Source: Actinocrinis sp046724665
GTDB taxonomy: Bacteria > Actinomycetota > Actinomycetes > Streptomycetales > Catenulisporaceae
Length of the DNA stretch: 43,151 bases
NCBI GenBank assembly: GCA_046724665.1
Contig: JBKOWZ010000095.1
Span: 1-43,151 of the forward strand
Reading direction: 5' to 3'
The translations under genes and the position numbers were made by a program. Positions within the stretch are counted from its first letter, which is position 1; every line of letters starts with the position of its first letter. Positions 41,195-43,151 of this stretch are shown here, in pieces. The notes under the pieces are model-generated. The model was not told the DNA's origin. It did no database searches and worked only from the letters and a program-made list of their open reading frames with translations.

Positions 41195-41411
41195 AAGCGG
41201 CGTTCTCTAGAAGCAGTGCCCTCTAGAAGGAGCAGTGCCCTCTAGAAGTAGGGCCCGAAGCAGAGTCCCTTTAGAAAGCGCCCCTCTAGAGAGCGTCCCT
41301 CTAGAAGGCGACTTCGAGAAGCTGTGCTCTCTATGGGCTGTGCCTCTGCAAGCAGTGCCTCTACAAGCCAGCGCCTCTGCGAACGTGCCCCCTAGAAGCA
41401 GTGCTCTCTAG
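41195..41411 (+). repeat. Tandem array of mqnA 3'-end copies rich in TCTAGA
   Basis: About 14 units of 14-19 bp, plus one of 29 bp, have the consensus AAGCAGTGCCCTCTAG. The first unit (41195-41210) matches the last 16 bp of mqnA at 14 of 16 positions. TCTAGA occurs six times, and CTAG, rare in high-GC actinobacteria, about nine times. The array fills most of the 299-bp mqnA-mqnC gap, which contains no gene. A TAGGCT hexamer at 41453-41458 may be the mqnC -10. Confidence 0.85.
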
Positions 41412-41493
41412 GCTTGACTCGGCTCGCTGAAGCTGTGCGCGCAGGGCCCGCGTAGGCTGGACGAGGTAACGGATCGGGAAGGTCGGTAGTCAC

Positions 41494-42690
41494 ATGGTTG
41501 CCACGGGTTCGTGGAGCACTGCTTCGCTGGGTACCGCGTTGCAGGACGCGCTCGACCGCGCCGCCGACGGAGGGCGCATCTCCGAGGAGGAAGCCCTCGA
41601 GCTCTACCGGCACGCCCCGCTGCACGCGCTCGGCCGCGCCGCCGACGCCGCGCGCCGCAAGCGCTACGCCGGGACCGCCGACATCGCGACGTACATCATC
41701 GAACGCAACATCAACTACACCAACGTCTGCGTGACGGCGTGTAAGTTCTGCGCGTTCTACGTGCCGCCGAAGTCGGAGAAGGGCTGGTCGCGCGACCTCG
41801 ACGAGATCCTGCGCCGGTGCGGCGAGACCGTCGCGCTCGGCGGGACGCAGATCATGTTCCAGGGCGGGCACCACCCGGATTACGGGGTCGAGTACTACGA
41901 GACCGCGTTCCGCGCGATCAAGCAGGCCTATCCGCAGCTGGTGATCCACTCTCTCGGCGCGTCCGAGGTCCAGCACATGGCCAAGGTCTCCGCAGTGACG
42001 ATCGAGGAAGCAATCAGCCGGCTGAAGTCGGCCGGGCTCGACTCGTTCGCCGGTGCCGGGGCCGAGCTGCTGCCGCAGCGCCCGCGCACGGTGATCGCCC
42101 CGCTCAAGGAGTCCGGCGAGCGCTGGCTCGAGATCATGGAGACCGCGCACCGGCTCGGCCTGGAGTCCACCTCCACCATGCTGATGGGCACCGGCGAGAC
42201 CAACGCCGAGCGGATCCGGCACATCGCGATGATCCGGGACGTGCAGGACCGCACCGGCGGCTTCCGCGCGTTCATCCCGTACACCTACCAGCCCGAGAAC
42301 AACCACCTGAAGGGCCGCACCCAGGCCACCACGCTCGAGTACATCCGGATGATCGCGATCGCCCGGCTGTTCCTGCACAACGTCGCGCACATCCAGGGCT
42401 CCTGGCTGACCGTCGGCAAGGAGGCCGGACAGCTGACCTTGCACTACGGCGCGGACGACCTGGGCTCGGTCATGCTCGAGGAGAACGTGGTCTCCTCCGC
42501 CGGCGCGCGCCACCGCTCGAACCGCAGCGAGCTGATCCACCTCATCCGCACCGCCGGCCGCATTCCGGCGCAGCGCGACACGCTCTACAACCACCTGGTC
42601 GTGCACACCGACCCGGCGAACGATCCGGTAGACGACCAGGTCCGCTCGCACATCGCCTCCACGGCGCTGCCGTTGGTTGAAGTCGGCTGA
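41494..42690 (+). CDS. mqnC: Cyclic dehypoxanthinyl futalosine synthase MqnC (radical SAM)
   Basis: 398 aa. The radical-SAM motif CVTACKFC gives C79, C83 and C86. GGTQIMFQGGHHPDYGVEYY, FAGAGAELLPQRPRTVIAPL, and YTYQPENNHLKGRTQATTLE mark the MqnC branch rather than MqnE. MqnC cyclises dehypoxanthinyl futalosine, the third step before dihydroxynaphthoate. GGGAAGG lies about 12 nt before the ATG. The final codons, from VDDQVRSHIASTALPLVEVG to the TGA, are the template of four tandem copies downstream. Confidence 0.97.
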   Translation: MVATGSWSTASLGTALQDALDRAADGGRISEEEALELYRHAPLHALGRAADAARRKRYAGTADIATYIIERNINYTNVCVTACKFCAFYVPPKSEKGWSRDLDEILRRCGETVALGGTQIMFQGGHHPDYGVEYYETAFRAIKQAYPQLVIHSLGASEVQHMAKVSAVTIEEAISRLKSAGLDSFAGAGAELLPQRPRTVIAPLKESGERWLEIMETAHRLGLESTSTMLMGTGETNAERIRHIAMIRDVQDRTGGFRAFIPYTYQPENNHLKGRTQATTLEYIRMIAIARLFLHNVAHIQGSWLTVGKEAGQLTLHYGADDLGSVMLEENVVSSAGARHRSNRSELIHLIRTAGRIPAQRDTLYNHLVVHTDPANDPVDDQVRSHIASTALPLVEVG

Positions 42691-43002
42691 CCGCGCTGCG
42701 GCTCCGACGACGAGCAGGTCTGCTCGCATATCGCGTCCACAGTGCTGCCGTTGGTTGAGGTCGGTTGACTGCGTTGCGACTGTGACGACGACTAGGTCCG
42801 CTCGCACATTGTGTCCACGGCGCTGCCGCTGGTTGAAGTCGGTTGACCGCGTTACGGCTGCGACGACGATCAGGTTCGCTGGCACATCGCGTCTACGGCG
42901 TTGCCGTTGGTTGAGGTCGGCTGACTGCGCTGCGGCTGCGATGACGATCAGGTCCACTGGCCCATCGACTCCACGGCGCTGCCGCTAGTCGAAGTCGGTT
43001 GA
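42691..43002 (+). repeat. Four 78-bp copies of the mqnC C-terminal coding segment
   Basis: Copies run 42691-42768, 42769-42846, 42847-42924 and 42925-43002; each is exactly 78 bp and ends with a TGA in the mqnC frame. They match the last ~60 bp of mqnC closely, and every copy ends in codons for PLVEVG-stop. The first ~17 bp of each copy are shared between copies but not with mqnC. A partial fifth copy appears at 43003-43018. Copy 2 has an in-frame TAG, so the array as a whole is not one reading frame. Confidence 0.93.
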
Positions 43003-43020
43003 CCACGCTATAACTCCAGC

Positions 43021-43151
43021 TGCGAGTGCGAGTGCGAGTGCGAGTGCGAGTGCGAGTGCGAGTGCGAGTGCGAGTGCGAGTGCGAGTGCGAGTGCGAGTG
43101 CGAGTGCGAGTGCGAGTGCGAGTGCGAGTGCGAGTGCGAGTGCGAGTGCGA
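43021..43151 (+). repeat. (TGCGAG)n perfect hexanucleotide repeat
   Basis: About 22 exact copies of TGCGAG run to the end of the window. No interruption is seen. It follows directly on the degenerate fifth mqnC copy. The true length is unknown because the window stops inside it. Confidence 0.97.

Noticed and set aside
41195..41411. TCTAGA cluster as a regulator binding array
   Set aside because: The palindromes are explained by repetition of the mqnA stop context; spacing is irregular and no such site recurs before other mqn genes.
42691..43002. Extension of MqnC by stop-codon readthrough into the copies
   Set aside because: Each copy ends in TGA and copy 2 also has an internal TAG, so continuous readthrough would need several suppressions.
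42691..43151. CRISPR-like array
   Set aside because: The 78-bp units are contiguous, without spacers, and are copies of mqnC; the hexamer run has no spacers. No cas genes are present.

Overview
The window reads as chromosomal DNA from a high-GC, Gram-positive actinomycete related to Streptomyces. The evidence is MtrA/MtrB/LpqB, a long-form ribosome hibernation factor starting VDIVVKGRKT, a class I PRPP synthase starting VTGI, the futalosine route to menaquinone, many GTG starts, and GTGA/ATGA gene overlaps. Gene order within each block resembles Streptomyces, but blocks that I recall as separate there are adjacent here. A Catenulispora/Actinospica-like organism is possible but unproven. The window begins at a 5S rRNA and ends inside a perfect hexanucleotide repeat, so both edges look like assembly breaks.

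Layout. (1) 1-430: 5S rRNA with a strong terminator and three roughly 100-bp repeats. (2) 490-6025, minus strand: a tightly coupled operon of a membrane protein, DUF4129, DUF4350, MoxR ATPase and DUF58. (3) 6203-11557: mtrA, mtrB, lpqB and comF, covering envelope signalling and nucleic-acid uptake. (4) 11984-16137: hpf, a NarL-type response regulator, a Cax-type antiporter and a two-HTH protein with a LAGLIDADG-like C-terminal half. (5) 16171-22581: tRNA-Gln, glmU, prs, rplY, pth and hemL. (6) 22672-27794: a histidine phosphatase and the System II cytochrome c maturation set (TlpA-like, CcdA, ResB, CcsB). (7) 27955-30078: an LCP cell-wall ligase. (8) 30120-42690: a reversed-order RibD-like fusion, then menaquinone genes (ubiD, mqnP, ubiX, lrp, mqnE, mqnA, mqnC) with a DUF4328-like protein, an MFS exporter, a GNAT and a DUF4229 protein between them. 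mqnB and mqnD are not in the window. Haem (hemL), cytochrome c maturation and menaquinone together point to respiratory metabolism.

The most unusual signal is a family of tandem arrays that repeat the 3' end of the gene just upstream, stop codon included. mqnC is followed by four 78-bp (26-codon) copies of its C-terminal coding segment. mqnA is followed by about 14 degenerate copies of its last 16 bp. The last codons of the DUF4229 gene recur in four 10-bp units that form the mqnA leader. The rRNA terminator region is also repeated. Related expansions lie inside reading frames: eleven pentapeptides in GlmU, a Thr/Ser tract in the MFS protein (also with a 78-bp period), and a Pro/Gly/Ala tract in the DUF4229 protein.

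A second recurring pattern is a -10-like hexamer (nAnnnT) exactly 6 nt before the start codon at eight genes, and 7-8 nt before it at two more. This suggests that much of the region is transcribed as leaderless mRNA.
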